Positions 1 through 6,978 are shown, numbered from the stretch's first letter. The stretch: 7,529 nt of DNA from JARFUG01 sp050485365 (GCA_050485365.1 JBJHBH010000120.1:1-7529); one strand, 5' to 3'. Numbers and translations are program-made. Notes: generated from the letters alone by a model not told the origin.

Positions 1-790
1 CCGACGTCTCGCCGACCTGCACGCGCCCCTGCCGGTCGAGGGCGATGAGGCCGAAGCGAAAGCCGCGCGCGTTCCCCTCGGCGATGGTGCGGGCCACCGC
101 CTCGTGCAGCGCGAGCCCGTCCTGCACCCGCACGGCGACCCGAGCCGCCACCGCGAGATGTACGATCTGCTCCCCCACTCCGGTGCAGGAGACGCCGGCC
201 TGCGCGGTGGCGTACGTCCCCGCCACCGTGGGGCTGTCACTCACCCGCCCGGGCGTCTCGAAGCCGACTCCCCCGGTGGAGGTGGCGGCGAAGATGCGCC
301 CGGCGTCGTCCAGAGCGACGGCACCGACCGTCCCGGCGTCGCCCACCAGACGCCGCCGATACTCGCTCAGGCGCTCCTCGGTCATCGGGTCGTGGAAGGC
401 AAAACCGCTGCGGCGGGCGAAGTCGGTCGCCTCGGCGCCGGCGAGCACATGATGCGGCTCCGACGCCAGGCGCGCGGCCAGATCGACGGGGTGGGCGATG
501 TGGCGCACGTTGACGACGCCGGAGAAGAGCGCCCCCTCGCCGTCCATCAGCGCCGCCGACATGCGGATCTCGCCGTCGCTCTGCACCTTCGAGCCGGTGC
601 CGGCGTTGAAGAGCGGCTCGGCCTCCAGGCGCCTCACCGCCGCCAGAACGGCCGAGCGGGCGTCGCCGCCGCGGCGAAGGGAAAATTCGGCCTCCGCGTA
701 GATCTCGCGCAGCGCCTCGCTCCACTCCTTCTGCCGCGTCCGCAGGCTCTCCATCGGTCCGGCTCCGCCGTGAATGATCAGTCTTCCCAT
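1..790 (-). CDS. iaaA: Isoaspartyl peptidase / L-asparaginase (Ntn-hydrolase), C-terminus cut by window edge
   Basis: I translated the minus strand by hand: 263 residues are visible and the frame stays open to base 1, so the C-terminal part lies outside. The protein starts MGRLIIHGGAG, the typical N-terminus of this family. It has PLFNAGTGS at about 59-67, GTVGAVALD at 153-161, STGG at 171-174, GRVSDSP at 181-187 and SCTGVGE at 201-207. In this family the precursor self-cleaves before the Thr of GTVGAVALD (Thr154 here), which becomes the N-terminal nucleophile of the beta subunit; Arg182, Asp185 and the TGxGE loop bind substrate. The enzyme hydrolyses beta-aspartyl dipeptides and asparagine in the cytoplasm. 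The linker before Thr154 is short compared with E. coli IaaA, where the Thr is near residue 179. An in-frame ATG at 808 would add MEASKT; I chose 790 because it matches the family N-terminus and has GGAGG upstream. It is divergent from asnB. Family assignment is sure, substrate preference is not. Confidence 0.93.
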   Translation of the reverse strand, partial: MGRLIIHGGAGPMESLRTRQKEWSEALREIYAEAEFSLRRGGDARSAVLAAVRRLEAEPLFNAGTGSKVQSDGEIRMSAALMDGEGALFSGVVNVRHIAHPVDLAARLASEPHHVLAGAEATDFARRSGFAFHDPMTEERLSEYRRRLVGDAGTVGAVALDDAGRIFAATSTGGVGFETPGRVSDSPTVAGTYATAQAGVSCTGVGEQIVHLAVAARVAVRVQDGLALHEAVARTIAEGNARGFRFGLIALDRQGRVQVGETS

Positions 791-860
791 CGTCTTCGAC
801 GCCTCCATCGCGTTGCGCCCTCGGCAGTGCGGACCCCTCGTCGGCCAGTTCGCGGGCGGC

Positions 861-888
861 TTGACATCCCCCGGTTCCCCTCCATAAT
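861..888 (+). promoter_or_regulatory. Sigma70-type promoter for the asnB operon
   Basis: A perfect -35 TTGACA (861-866) is followed by a 16-nt spacer and CATAAT (883-888), 5 of 6 matches to the -10 consensus. Transcription would begin near 895, giving a leader of about 32 nt before the asnB ATG. The hexamers sit at the edge of a strongly AT-rich stretch (884-926, about 23% GC) in an otherwise very GC-rich window. No clear operator was found. The asnB ATG has only a weak Shine-Dalgarno-like GGA at 919-921. Confidence 0.75.
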
Positions 889-912
889 AAAACCAAACTT
901 AACAATCATTAA
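884..912 (-). promoter_or_regulatory. Candidate divergent promoter for the asparaginase gene
   Basis: Read on the minus strand, TATTAT at 889-884 matches the -10 consensus at 5 of 6 positions. TTAATG at 912-907, 17 nt upstream of it, matches the -35 at only 3 of 6. The -10 overlaps the asnB -10 (883-888) almost base for base, so polymerase binding on the two sides would be mutually exclusive. The leader would be roughly 70-90 nt. The weak -35 keeps confidence low. Confidence 0.28.
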
Positions 913-926
913 TCTTTTGGATACCT

Positions 927-2966
927 ATGTGCGGCATCGCTGGATATCTCCGAAATCGGCCCTCAGCGCCGGACGAAGAGCTCCTGTTCGAGATGATCGG
1001 CCGCCTGCGCCACCGCGGCCCCGACGGCTCGGGGGCCTACTTCGACGAGCGCGCCGCCCTGGGGCATGTGCGTCTGAGCCTGATCGACCTACAGACAGGA
1101 GCGCAGCCGCTGGCCAACGAGGACGGTACGCTCTGGATCGTCTACGCGGGGGAAGCCTTCAATTACCGCGAGCTGCGCGACGATCTGCGTGCGCGGGGGC
1201 ATCGCTTTTCCACCGCGACCGATACCGAGGTGGTGCTGCACCTGTACGAGGAGTACGGACCCGCGGCGCTGCACAGGATCAACGGCCAGTTCGCCCTGGC
1301 CGTCTGGGACAGCCGCCGCCAGGAGCTCTTTTTGGCGCGCGACCGGCTCGGCGTCCGTCCCCTCTATTATACCCGCACCGCACAGCGCTTCCTTTTCGCC
1401 TCGGAGATCAAGGCGCTTCTGGCCGACCCCGACGCGCCGCGGGAGATCGACCCCGAAGCGCTGGCGCAGGTCTTCACCTTCTGGTCGCCCCTCCCCTCGC
1501 GGACGGCCTTCCGGCAGATTCGAGAAGTGCCGCCGGGGCACCATGTGACCGTCTCGAAGGACGGGGTGACGATGTGCAGGTGGTGGAGCATCCCCCCGCC
1601 GTGCGCCGAGACGCGGTGGACAGGGAGCTTTGAGGAGGCCTGCGATCGACTCGCTGCCCTGGCCGCCGACGCGGTGCGACTTCGCCTGCGGGCCGACGTG
1701 CCGGTGGGAAGCTGCCTGAGCGGCGGGCTCGACTCCTCCGTCGTGGCGGCCCTGGCCGCCGAAGCCTCGGGGGAGCGCCTGCGCACCTTCGCCGTGGGAT
1801 TTGCACACGAGGCCTTCGACGAGAGCGCGTTCCAGCTCCGGATGGCGCGCCACCTGAACAGCGTCCACACCAGCGTGGTCGTCACCGGCAAGGCGATCCG
1901 GGAGCATTTCGCCGAGACGATCCTGCACTGCGAGAAGCCCCTTGTGCGCACCGCCGCGATCCCGATGCTCCTGCTGTCGCGCCTGGTGCGCGACAGGGGG
2001 TGCAAGGCGCTGCTCACCGGAGAGGGGGCCGACGAGATCTTCGGCGGCTACAACATCTTCAAAGAGGCCAAGGTCCGGGCGTACTGGGCGAAGGAGCCCG
2101 AGTCGAGCCGAAGGCCGCTGCTGCTGAGGCGCCTCTACCCCTACGTGCTGGGCGGCGCCGGGCGCGGGCGGCACTTCGTGCAGAGCTTCTTCGCCGTCGG
2201 CCCGCACGACCGAGACGACCCCCTGCTCTCGCACCGGATACGCTGGCACAGCGGGGCGCGCCATCTGCGCTTTCTCTCTCAGGAGGCGCGCGCCTCGCTG
2301 GGCGCGGATCCCCTGGCGGCCCTGCACGAGCTCCTTCCTCCGGAGTTCGACTCGTGGGGCGTCTTCGAACGCGCGCAGTGGCTTGAGATGACGACCTTTC
2401 TGTGCGGCGATCTTCTCAGCGCCCAGGCGGAGCGCTCGGCGATGGCCAACGGCGTCGAGCTGCGCCACCCCTTTCTCGACGTGCGCCTGGTCGAATTCGC
2501 CGCCCGCCTTCCGGCGCACTGGAAACTTCGGGCGCTGCGCGAGAAATACATCCTCAAAAAAACCTTCGCCCGGCACCTCCCGCCGCCCATCGTCGAGAGG
2601 GCCAAGCAGCCGTACCGTGCCCCGATCCGCGAAGTCTTCTGCGCCATCCCTCCGGACTCCCTGCTCGCCGGGCTCCTGTCGGCCGAGGCCCTTCGCGAGG
2701 CGGGGCTCTTCGACCCTGTGCGCGTGGAGCGCCTCATCGCCACCTTCGCCGCCGACAGCCCGAGCCCCGCAGCCGCCGAAGGGCGCAACATGGCCCTTAC
2801 GGCCATCGCCTCGGCGCAGATCCTCCATCACGCCTTCGTGCGCGGCTCCCTGCGTCCCAAGCGCATCGCCCCCCCCGAGCGCGTGGTGCGCCGCTGCGGA
2901 CAGACCGAAACGAGGACGCCGGCAGGGGGCGCGCCGCCTCTCACAGCCGGAAAGTGCCATGGATAA
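927..2966 (+). CDS. asnB: AsnB-type glutamine-dependent amidotransferase (asparagine synthetase family) with altered glutaminase site
   Basis: 679 residues. The start is fixed by MCGIAGY: Cys2 is the family's glutaminase nucleophile after Met removal. N-terminal class II glutaminase domain (about 2-190): RHRGPDG at 28-34, HVRLSLID at 47-54, TDTE at 98-101. C-terminal ATP-pyrophosphatase domain (about 235-640): the ATP loop SGGLDSS at 265-271, GEGADEIFGGY at 365-375 and NGVELRHPFLD at 508-518. The family forms a beta-aspartyl-AMP (or other acyl-AMP) and aminates it with ammonia released from glutamine. Oddity: the usual xNGEIYN stretch reads YAGEAFN, with Ala74 replacing the Asn that forms the oxyanion hole in E. 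coli AsnB. Glutamine hydrolysis may therefore be weak or changed. The length and the motif EKPLVRTAAIP (336-346) differ from E. coli AsnB (about 550 residues) and suggest a variant subfamily. The Arg/Pro-rich tail (about 645-679) overlaps the next gene by 8 nt. First gene of the operon; acceptor substrate unknown. Confidence 0.93.
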   Translation: MCGIAGYLRNRPSAPDEELLFEMIGRLRHRGPDGSGAYFDERAALGHVRLSLIDLQTGAQPLANEDGTLWIVYAGEAFNYRELRDDLRARGHRFSTATDTEVVLHLYEEYGPAALHRINGQFALAVWDSRRQELFLARDRLGVRPLYYTRTAQRFLFASEIKALLADPDAPREIDPEALAQVFTFWSPLPSRTAFRQIREVPPGHHVTVSKDGVTMCRWWSIPPPCAETRWTGSFEEACDRLAALAADAVRLRLRADVPVGSCLSGGLDSSVVAALAAEASGERLRTFAVGFAHEAFDESAFQLRMARHLNSVHTSVVVTGKAIREHFAETILHCEKPLVRTAAIPMLLLSRLVRDRGCKALLTGEGADEIFGGYNIFKEAKVRAYWAKEPESSRRPLLLRRLYPYVLGGAGRGRHFVQSFFAVGPHDRDDPLLSHRIRWHSGARHLRFLSQEARASLGADPLAALHELLPPEFDSWGVFERAQWLEMTTFLCGDLLSAQAERSAMANGVELRHPFLDVRLVEFAARLPAHWKLRALREKYILKKTFARHLPPPIVERAKQPYRAPIREVFCAIPPDSLLAGLLSAEALREAGLFDPVRVERLIATFAADSPSPAAAEGRNMALTAIASAQILHHAFVRGSLRPKRIAPPERVVRRCGQTETRTPAGGAPPLTAGKCHG

Positions 2967-3996
2967 CGACGCCGCACTGCGACCCCCCTTCTGCGCCGAC
3001 GTGCTGCGCATCGACCCGCGCAGCGAGGCGCTGCGCATCGAACGGCGTCTGCGCGAGCTGCTGGCGACCCCCCTGCGGCGCAGGGGGGTCGTCGTGGGGC
3101 TTTCCGGGGGGGTCGACAGCAGCGTCACGGCCGCCCTCGCCGTGCGCGCCCTGGGGCCAAAGCGTGTGCTGGCCCTGGCGATGCCCGAGCGCGAGAGCGC
3201 CCCCGAGTCCCTCGCCCTGAGCGCGCTGGCGGCCGAACGCCTCGGGATCGCCCTGGTGCGCGAGGAAATCACCGCCCCCCTCGAAGCGGTCGGCTTCTAT
3301 CGGCGCTACGAAGAGGCGGTGCGGCTGGTCGTGCCGCCCTACACAGAGGGGTGGCGCTCCAAGATCGTCCTCGACGCAGGAAGGCGCGGCGGATTTCACC
3401 TCTTCTGCCTGGTCACCCGCTCCCCCAGCGGGCAGTGGCGACGCCACCGCCTCCCCCTTCGCCCATATCTGGAGATCGTGGCGGCGACGAACTTCAAGCA
3501 GCGCATCCGCAAAATGTTCGAGTACTACCACGCCGACCGCCTCAACTTCGCCGTGGCCGGCACCCCCAACCGCCTCGAGTTCGACCAGGGGTTCTTCGTC
3601 AAGGGGGGCGACGGCGCGGCCGACATCAAACCGATCGCCCATCTGTACAAGTCCCAGGTCTACCAGCTCGCCGATTTTCTCGGCGTCCCCGACGAGATCC
3701 GGCGACGTGTGCCGACCACCGACACCTATTCGCTGCCGCAGGGGCAGGACGAATTCTTCTTCACCCTGCCCTACCGGCAGATGGATCTGTGCCTCTACGG
3801 CCGCACCCGCGGCGTGGCGCCGGAGGCGCTGGCCCCCGTCGCCGGTCTGTCGTGCGAAGAGGTGCTGCAGATCTACCGCGAAATCGACCGCAAGCGCCGC
3901 GCCACCCGTTACCTGCACCTGTCCCCTCTGCTCGTCTCGGAGGCGCACCCGCGGGAGGCGGGGGACGGCGCACCAGGAGGGCTTAACGATGGCTGA
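2959..3996 (+). CDS. nadE: NadE-like N-type ATP-pyrophosphatase (NAD+ synthetase family) with an internal insertion
   Basis: 345 residues from the ATG at 2959, which overlaps the asnB end by 8 nt; the frame is open further upstream, but only inside asnB. The ATP loop is SGGVDSS at 49-55. The NadE core resumes with TNFKQRIRKM at 177-186, GTPNRLEFDQGFF at 201-213, GGDGAADIKPI at 216-226, PTTDTY at 252-257 and QDEFFFTLPY at 263-272. These align with the NaAD-binding half of ammonia-dependent NadE, which adenylates the nicotinate carboxylate and amidates it with ammonia. There is no glutaminase or nitrilase domain. It is longer than typical NadE (about 270 residues): about 50 extra residues, roughly 121-175 with many Arg and aromatics, separate the two halves, and the C-terminal tail is extended. 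It sits between an asparagine-synthetase homologue and an ACP, so a dedicated pathway role amidating another acid is plausible. True NAD synthesis cannot be excluded, and the symbol reflects family only. Confidence 0.85.
   Translation: MDNDAALRPPFCADVLRIDPRSEALRIERRLRELLATPLRRRGVVVGLSGGVDSSVTAALAVRALGPKRVLALAMPERESAPESLALSALAAERLGIALVREEITAPLEAVGFYRRYEEAVRLVVPPYTEGWRSKIVLDAGRRGGFHLFCLVTRSPSGQWRRHRLPLRPYLEIVAATNFKQRIRKMFEYYHADRLNFAVAGTPNRLEFDQGFFVKGGDGAADIKPIAHLYKSQVYQLADFLGVPDEIRRRVPTTDTYSLPQGQDEFFFTLPYRQMDLCLYGRTRGVAPEALAPVAGLSCEEVLQIYREIDRKRRATRYLHLSPLLVSEAHPREAGDGAPGGLNDG
3065..3091 (+). repeat. Perfect 12-bp hairpin inside the NadE-like gene
   Basis: GACCCCCCTGC (3066-3076) and GCAGGGGGGTC (3080-3090) are exact reverse complements around a GGC loop; the outer pair C3065-G3091 extends the stem to 12 bp. 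It covers codons 36-45, just before the ATP-loop codons. RNA would fold very stably here. No T-run follows, so it is not an intrinsic terminator. It may be incidental to the GC-rich Pro-Leu-Arg-Arg-Arg-Gly-Val coding, or may slow ribosomes or polymerase. Confidence 0.6.
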
Positions 3997-4264
3997 AATC
4001 CGCGACACGGTCCGCACCTTCGTCGTCGACCATTTCCTTTTCGGCGAGGCGGAGGCGTTGTCGGAGAGCGCGTCGTTTCTCGACGAGGGGGTCGTCGACT
4101 CGACCGGCATCCTCGAACTGGTGGAGTTTCTCGAAAGGGAATTCTCGATCCGGGTCGCCGACGAGGAGCTCATCCCGGAGAACCTCGATTCGATCGCGCG
4201 CGTCGAGGCCTACCTGCGGCGCAAGCTGCAGGAGCCCGGCGCCCGGGTCAAGGCCGGGAGCTGA
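3989..4264 (+). CDS. Acyl carrier protein
   Basis: 91 residues, acidic four-helix carrier-protein type. The phosphopantetheine attachment motif is GVVDSTGILELVEFLE, with Ser38 the expected site; the residue after Ser is Thr instead of the common Leu/Met. The second half (SIRVADEELIPENLDSIARVEAYL) matches helix III and IV of discrete ACPs. The start is supported by AGGAGG at 3975-3980, 8 nt upstream of the ATG, and the gene overlaps the NadE-like end by 8 nt, which suggests translational coupling. It lies directly upstream of an AMP ligase, so the likely role is to hold an acyl or aminoacyl group as a thioester for this pathway. It is unlikely to be the fatty-acid-synthesis AcpP, since no fab genes are nearby and the DSL motif is altered. 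Confidence 0.92.
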   Translation: MAEIRDTVRTFVVDHFLFGEAEALSESASFLDEGVVDSTGILELVEFLEREFSIRVADEELIPENLDSIARVEAYLRRKLQEPGARVKAGS

Positions 4265-4289
4265 CCCCCTGCGGCAGAAGGGACGCGCC

Positions 4290-5834
4290 ATGCTCGTGCA
4301 CCATTTCCTCGAACGCGCCGCCGCCCGCCACCCGGACAAGACCGCCCTAGTGTGCGGCGCGCAGCGCCTGAGCTACCGCGACCTCGACGCCATGGCCGAG
4401 GGGCTCGCCGCCGCGCTGCGCGCCATGGGGCTTCGTCGGGGGGAGCAGGTTCTCATCCATCTCGAAAATTCCCCCGAGGCCGTCGTCTCTCTCTTCGCCG
4501 TCCTCAAGGCCGGGGGGGTCTTCGCGCTGCTGAACAGCGGGGTCAAGGCGGGCAAGCTCGCCTTCATCGCCAAAGACTGCGCCGCCCCGATCCTGATCGC
4601 CCACACCGCCAAAGCGGCCGTCGTGCGCGAGGCGCTGCACGGCGCCCCCTCGCTCAAGACCATCGTGTGGTGCGGACGGGCGCCCCCGGGGCCGCACGAT
4701 CATCCGCCCACGGGGCGCGCCTGTGTGCGGTGGGCCGAGGCGGTGGCCGCGGCGCCTTCGGTCGCGCAGGGCGGCGTCGACCTCGATCTGGCGACCCTCA
4801 TCTACACCTCGGGCTCCACCGGCGAGCCCAAAGGGGTCATGTCCAATCACCTGAACATGGTGGCGGCCACGCGCAGCATCATCGACTATCTGCGCAACAC
4901 GCCCGACGACGTCGTGCTGAGCGCACTCCCCCTCTCCTTCGGCTACGGACTCTATCAGGTCCTGGCGTCCTTCTACGTCGGCGCCACGGTGGTGCTGGAG
5001 AAGTCCTTCGCCTTTCCGTTCCGGATCATGCAGCGCATGGTGCACGAGCGCGCCACCGGCACCCCCTTCGTCCCCACCATGTTCGCCCTGCTTCTGCAGA
5101 TGGACCTGCAGCGCTTCTCGCTGCCGCACCTTCGCTACGTCACCAACGCCGGGGCGGCCCTCCCGGTCCCCTACATCCGGCGCTTCCGCGAGCTCTTCCC
5201 CGCGGTCGATCTCTACTCGATGTACGGGCTGACCGAGTGCACCCGGGCGCTCTACCTTCCCCCGGCCGAGATCGACCGCCGACCCGACTCGGTGGGAATC
5301 GCCATCCCCAACACCGAGGTCTTCCTCGTCGACGAATACGGCGCCGAAGCACCCACCGGCGCCGTCGGAGAGCTCGTCGTTCGCGGAGCCCACGTGGCCC
5401 AGGGGTACTGGAACAGCCCGGAGCTGACCGCGAGCGTCTTTCGCCCCGGCCGCTACCGCTCGGACGTGCGCCTGCACACCGGCGACCTGTTCAGGCGTGA
5501 TGAGGCGGGGTATTATTATTTCGTGGCGCGCAAGGACGAGCTGATCAAGACGCGCGGCGAGCGCGTCAGCCCCAGAGAGATCGAAGACGTCGTCTGCGCC
5601 ATGCCGCAGGTGGCCGAAGCCGCCGCGGTCGCCGTCCCCGACCCGATTCTCGGCCAGGCGATCCGGCTCTTCGTCGTTGCGGCGCACGGACGGACGCTGA
5701 GCGCGTGGGAGATTCTGCGCCACTGCCAGAGGCATCTCGAGCCGTTCATGGTCCCCAAGTATGTCGATCTTCGAACGTCTTTACCCCGGTCGCCGAGCGG
5801 CAAACTCGACAGAAGAGCCCTCGAAAAGAGCTGA
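4290..5834 (+). CDS. AMP-forming acyl-CoA / acyl-ACP ligase (ANL superfamily)
   Basis: 514 residues, full length. ANL motifs in order: the P-loop TSGSTGEPKG at 173-182, LPLSFGYGLYQ at 213-223, MYGLTEC at 311-317, HTGDL at 396-400 followed by the hinge region with RKDELIKTRGERVSPREIE at 414-432, and the C-terminal catalytic-lysine motif PSGKLDRR at 502-509 (Lys505). The reaction is carboxylate plus ATP to acyl-AMP, then transfer to a thiol, either CoA or the phosphopantetheine of a carrier protein. The adjacent ACP, 25 nt upstream, makes direct ACP loading attractive. The adenylation pocket gives no obvious substrate assignment by eye. The sequence resembles stand-alone ligases that travel with small ACP genes, such as those in exosortase-A-associated loci, but no exosortase is visible here. 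AAGGGA at 4278-4283 precedes the ATG by 6 nt. Confidence 0.92.
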   Translation: MLVHHFLERAAARHPDKTALVCGAQRLSYRDLDAMAEGLAAALRAMGLRRGEQVLIHLENSPEAVVSLFAVLKAGGVFALLNSGVKAGKLAFIAKDCAAPILIAHTAKAAVVREALHGAPSLKTIVWCGRAPPGPHDHPPTGRACVRWAEAVAAAPSVAQGGVDLDLATLIYTSGSTGEPKGVMSNHLNMVAATRSIIDYLRNTPDDVVLSALPLSFGYGLYQVLASFYVGATVVLEKSFAFPFRIMQRMVHERATGTPFVPTMFALLLQMDLQRFSLPHLRYVTNAGAALPVPYIRRFRELFPAVDLYSMYGLTECTRALYLPPAEIDRRPDSVGIAIPNTEVFLVDEYGAEAPTGAVGELVVRGAHVAQGYWNSPELTASVFRPGRYRSDVRLHTGDLFRRDEAGYYYFVARKDELIKTRGERVSPREIEDVVCAMPQVAEAAAVAVPDPILGQAIRLFVVAAHGRTLSAWEILRHCQRHLEPFMVPKYVDLRTSLPRSPSGKLDRRALEKS

Positions 5835-5874
5835 TGCTCCCCATCGCGCCGGCTGCGCGACGCCGCTGCGATCC

Positions 5875-6978
5875 GTGCTCTGGTTCGTTCCGGCGCTGCT
5901 GTGCCTTGCGATGCTCGGCGGCTGCGAACCGCGGCGCGAGGCCGAAGCGCTGCTCCTCCTCCACGATATCGCCGCGGGGCAGGAGCCGAGTCTTCTGAAG
6001 CGCCTGCGCAACGAGCCGCACCGAAGGGCTCTTTCTTTCGACGTCGAAACCCGGCGCTACAGGGGGGATTTCTACACCCCGGCCGAAAGGGTGCGGGGCG
6101 CTCTGCTGCTCATCCCCGGCGCGGCCGAACAGGGCAAGGACGACCCTCGGCTCGTCGCCTTCGCGCGTTCTCTGGCCCGAGCCGGATTCGCCGTCCTCGT
6201 CCCCGACTTCCCCAGCTTCCGGGCGCTTCAGGTGCACTCGGGCAACATCGACGAGATCGCCGACACCTTCGGCTGGCTCGCCGCGCACACCGATCTGGCC
6301 CCGGCCGCAGGCGCCGGGATGGTCGCCTTCAGCTACGCGGCGGGGCCGGCCATCCTCGCCTCGCTGCGCCCCGAACTGCGCGACAGGGTCGACTTCATCT
6401 TCGCCGTCGGAGCGTACTACGACCTGCGGGAGGTCCTCATGTTCTTCACCACCGGCTGGTTCACCCACGAGGGGCAGTGGCGCTACATCCGGCCGAACGA
6501 TTACGGCAAATGGATCTTCGTGCTCAGCAACCTGGAGCGCATCCCCGCCCAGGACCGCCCCGTCGTCGCCGAGATGGCCCGACGCATGATGTATGATCTG
6601 GAGGCCGACCTCTACGATCTCGCCGAGCGCCTCACCCCCGAGGGGCGGGCCATCTACGCCTTCGTCACCAACACCGACCCGCAGCAGGCGCCCGAGCTGC
6701 TGCGGCGCCTGCCCGAGGAGATCCTCGGCGAGATCGGCGCCCTCGACCTCGCCGGCGCCGACCTGCGCGCGCTTCGGGCCGATCTGCTCCTGGTTCACGG
6801 CCGCAATGACGACATCATCCCCTTCTCGCACAGCCTCTCCTTGGCGCAGGCGCTCCCGGCAGGGCAGGCCGAAGTCTTCCTGGTGCAGGGGCTCCTTCAC
6901 GTCGACCTCGACCCGAGCCCGGGCGACCTGTGGCGCCTGTGGCGCGCCGCTTCGGCTCTGCTGGCCCAGCGGCCCTGA
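5875..6978 (+). CDS. Probable lipoprotein alpha/beta hydrolase; start uncertain
   Basis: The start is unresolved. ATG 5761 lies 74 nt inside the ligase gene and would give 405 residues with an unusually long region before the signal peptide. GTG 5875 gives 367 residues but has no good Shine-Dalgarno and no positive charge ahead of the hydrophobic stretch; I use it as the conservative choice. The segment LWFVPALLCLAMLGGC is a type II signal peptide with lipobox LGGC followed by EPRR, which predicts an outer-membrane lipoprotein. The mature part has an alpha/beta hydrolase layout: LLLIPGAAEQ (oxyanion strand and loop), the nucleophile elbow AFSYAAG with Ser191, GRNDDIIP with Asp350, and LLHVDL with His380 (numbered from 5761). 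The elbow is AxSxA instead of the common GxSxG. It probably cleaves an ester, thioester or amide outside the cytoplasm; substrate unknown. The close packing behind the ligase suggests the same operon. Confidence 0.78.
   Translation: MLWFVPALLCLAMLGGCEPRREAEALLLLHDIAAGQEPSLLKRLRNEPHRRALSFDVETRRYRGDFYTPAERVRGALLLIPGAAEQGKDDPRLVAFARSLARAGFAVLVPDFPSFRALQVHSGNIDEIADTFGWLAAHTDLAPAAGAGMVAFSYAAGPAILASLRPELRDRVDFIFAVGAYYDLREVLMFFTTGWFTHEGQWRYIRPNDYGKWIFVLSNLERIPAQDRPVVAEMARRMMYDLEADLYDLAERLTPEGRAIYAFVTNTDPQQAPELLRRLPEEILGEIGALDLAGADLRALRADLLLVHGRNDDIIPFSHSLSLAQALPAGQAEVFLVQGLLHVDLDPSPGDLWRLWRAASALLAQRP

Noticed and set aside
237..905. 222-codon minus-strand frame over the asparaginase
   Set aside because: Wrong frame: the asparaginase motifs (IHGGAG, GTVGAVALD, STGG) are in the other minus frame, which runs off the window edge.
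104..1633. 509-codon plus-strand frame running through the asparaginase and into asnB
   Set aside because: It overlaps two genes with complete family signatures in other frames and crosses the AT-rich promoter region; composition is Arg/Pro/Ala-biased.
1089..3272. 727-codon open frame on the minus strand opposite asnB and the NadE-like gene
   Set aside because: It is the antisense shadow of strongly motif-supported genes in a GC-rich region; its translation is Arg/Gly/Ala-rich with no recognisable domain.
927..5834. Exosortase-A-associated locus
   Set aside because: The AsnB, ACP, ligase and hydrolase set recalls those loci, but no exosortase, PEP-CTERM protein or polysaccharide gene is in the window.
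5834..5998. Short gene starting at the TGATG ATG after the ligase
   Set aside because: Gives a Cys/Arg-rich translation that ends quickly, while the adjacent frame carries the lipoprotein signal; treated as a start or frameshift question instead.
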